Source: Loripinus fragilis
Taxonomy: Eukaryota > Mollusca > Bivalvia > Lucinida > Lucinidae
DNA: 64,000 nucleotides
NCBI GenBank assembly: GCA_964019695.1
Contig: OZ026518.1
Coordinates: 82,331,950-82,395,949 of the forward strand
Direction: 5' to 3'
In this document: piece by piece, positions 63,150 to 64,000 of the stretch
Numbering within the stretch: the first letter of the stretch is position 1
How the letters are laid out: each line of letters begins with the position of its first letter
Made by a program: the position numbers and the translations under genes
Notes under the pieces: model-generated
Seen by the model: only the letters and a program-made list of their open reading frames with translations
Database searches by the model: none
What the model was told of the DNA's origin: nothing

Positions 63150-63905
63150 GACTTGAAATAAATCGAGCTGTTTACAACAAAATTAACACTGTCGAGTTCC
63201 TAAAATGGGAATTTCCAGATAATGTTACTGAATCGTGTACTATAAATCCAAGCCAGTTACCAATAGTATTGACAATACATTCATGTAATATACTGAAGAA
63301 GCGCGCATGCTCTTAACACTTGAAATCGCTGCCAAGCACCTCAAAAAACCAATACCTCAGTGCCACGCATGTTTCAAGGACTCCTGAATACTGGGGGTTT
63401 ATGGGTTCAACACAGTATCTCCAGAACCATTCAACCTGTCGCTGTGAAACTTTCACAGAATGTTGCTAATATATAAAACTTTTATTTGAACCAATAATAA
63501 AAAAGATAGTCACGTGACCTTTGGCGGCCATTTTGGGAGCCATATTGAAAATATGAAAAATGCCTATAAACAACTATTTTATGCAAAACTAGATAAAACA
63601 TCCATCTACATCAAGTATCAAACATCAGGATTTATTCTGATATATCGTTTCATCAGAAATAAATAAAAATATAACGGTTGAAGGGCTTTATGCATCCTGT
63701 ATATCATCCCCACGGACATGTTTTCGATATTTTTGATTCAGTCCGCGAAATATACATCCGTGAATGACATTACAAAAAAGTTTGTAAAGTCAATTCTTGC
63801 ACAGAAAATTGCATATACCTCCATATACGATAGTACTATGTCCCCTAAACAGTTTGAAATAAAGAACAAAGAGTAGATAGACAGCTATCAACTGTGCCTT
63901 TAAAT
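63150..63905. other. No recognised feature
   Basis: AT-rich unannotated DNA. Confidence 0.5.
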
Positions 63906-63970
63906 TTCGACTGTAGTCGCGTTTGGCAGTGAACGGTAAATTCGACTACAGTCGCGTTTTGCAGTGAAAG
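63906..63970. repeat. 35-bp tandem duplication
   Basis: TTCGACTGTAGTCGCGTTTG with GCAGTGAA recurs 35 bp later as TTCGACTACAGTCGCGTTTT with GCAGTGAA. Each unit contains a short palindrome (CGACT.AGTCG). The repeat could continue beyond the window edge. Confidence 0.8.
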
Positions 63971-64000
63971 TGTTAAAGTATACCAGTGACCTATCTTATG

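Overview
This is a window of animal (metazoan) nuclear DNA, most likely from a bivalve mollusc. It is AT-rich, gene-poor and full of transposable elements (TEs), with long introns and consensus GT-AG splice sites. The repeat set is the kind seen in clam genomes: elements with tandem core repeats plus an ACGG microsatellite (pearl / Helentron-like), Penelope-like retroelement pieces, tRNA-headed SINEs and many foldback MITEs. The bivalve assignment is inference; a species cannot be fixed from the sequence alone.

Two genes are well supported. (1) A minus-strand secreted-protein gene occupies about 0.1-23.8 kb. It is split into small exons that only appear when splice sites and phase are read together: a signal-peptide exon (23746-23800), an eight-cysteine EGF-like exon (20951-21091) and two exons making one fucolectin / F5-8C-like domain (19541-19717 and 770-964). 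Every internal junction is phase 1, and the last intron is 18.6 kb of nested repeats. The 3' end lies beyond the left edge. (2) A plus-strand single-exon rhodopsin-class GPCR lies at 52456-53592. About 1 kb downstream is a broken fragment of a paralog, cut off by a Tc1-like element on one side and a mariner remnant on the other. Two further plus-strand TATA + initiator + splice-donor modules, at 28566-28637 and 56731-56852, look like promoters with first exons whose remaining exons were not found.

Layout. 0-23.8 kb: the EGF-fucolectin gene, its introns filled with a satellite array, a mariner, a Penelope-like reverse transcriptase remnant, a minisatellite, MITEs and SINEs. 24-28 kb: Penelope 3' ends and a deleted Tc1-like element. 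28.5-38.5 kb: a candidate promoter, a 490-bp foldback, two Helentron/pearl-like elements, a 785-bp element built of helically spaced CGTAT motifs, and Penelope fragments carrying a 340-bp hairpin element. 38.5-44.7 kb: a LINE remnant, a 160-bp TATG microsatellite, and a Penelope RT pseudogene split by a 1-kb DNA element. 44.7-52.4 kb: the longest Helentron/pearl-like copy, a long unannotated stretch, and a CR1/Jockey-type LINE RT. 52.4-56.9 kb: the GPCR locus and the second promoter. 57.2-62.2 kb: a 5-kb foldback element with multi-unit inverted arms around degraded coding cargo. 62.4-64 kb: a long-TIR MITE and unannotated sequence.

The window has no operon-like organisation. The genes are unrelated single loci, and most of the structure is elements inserted into other elements, which gives relative insertion ages.
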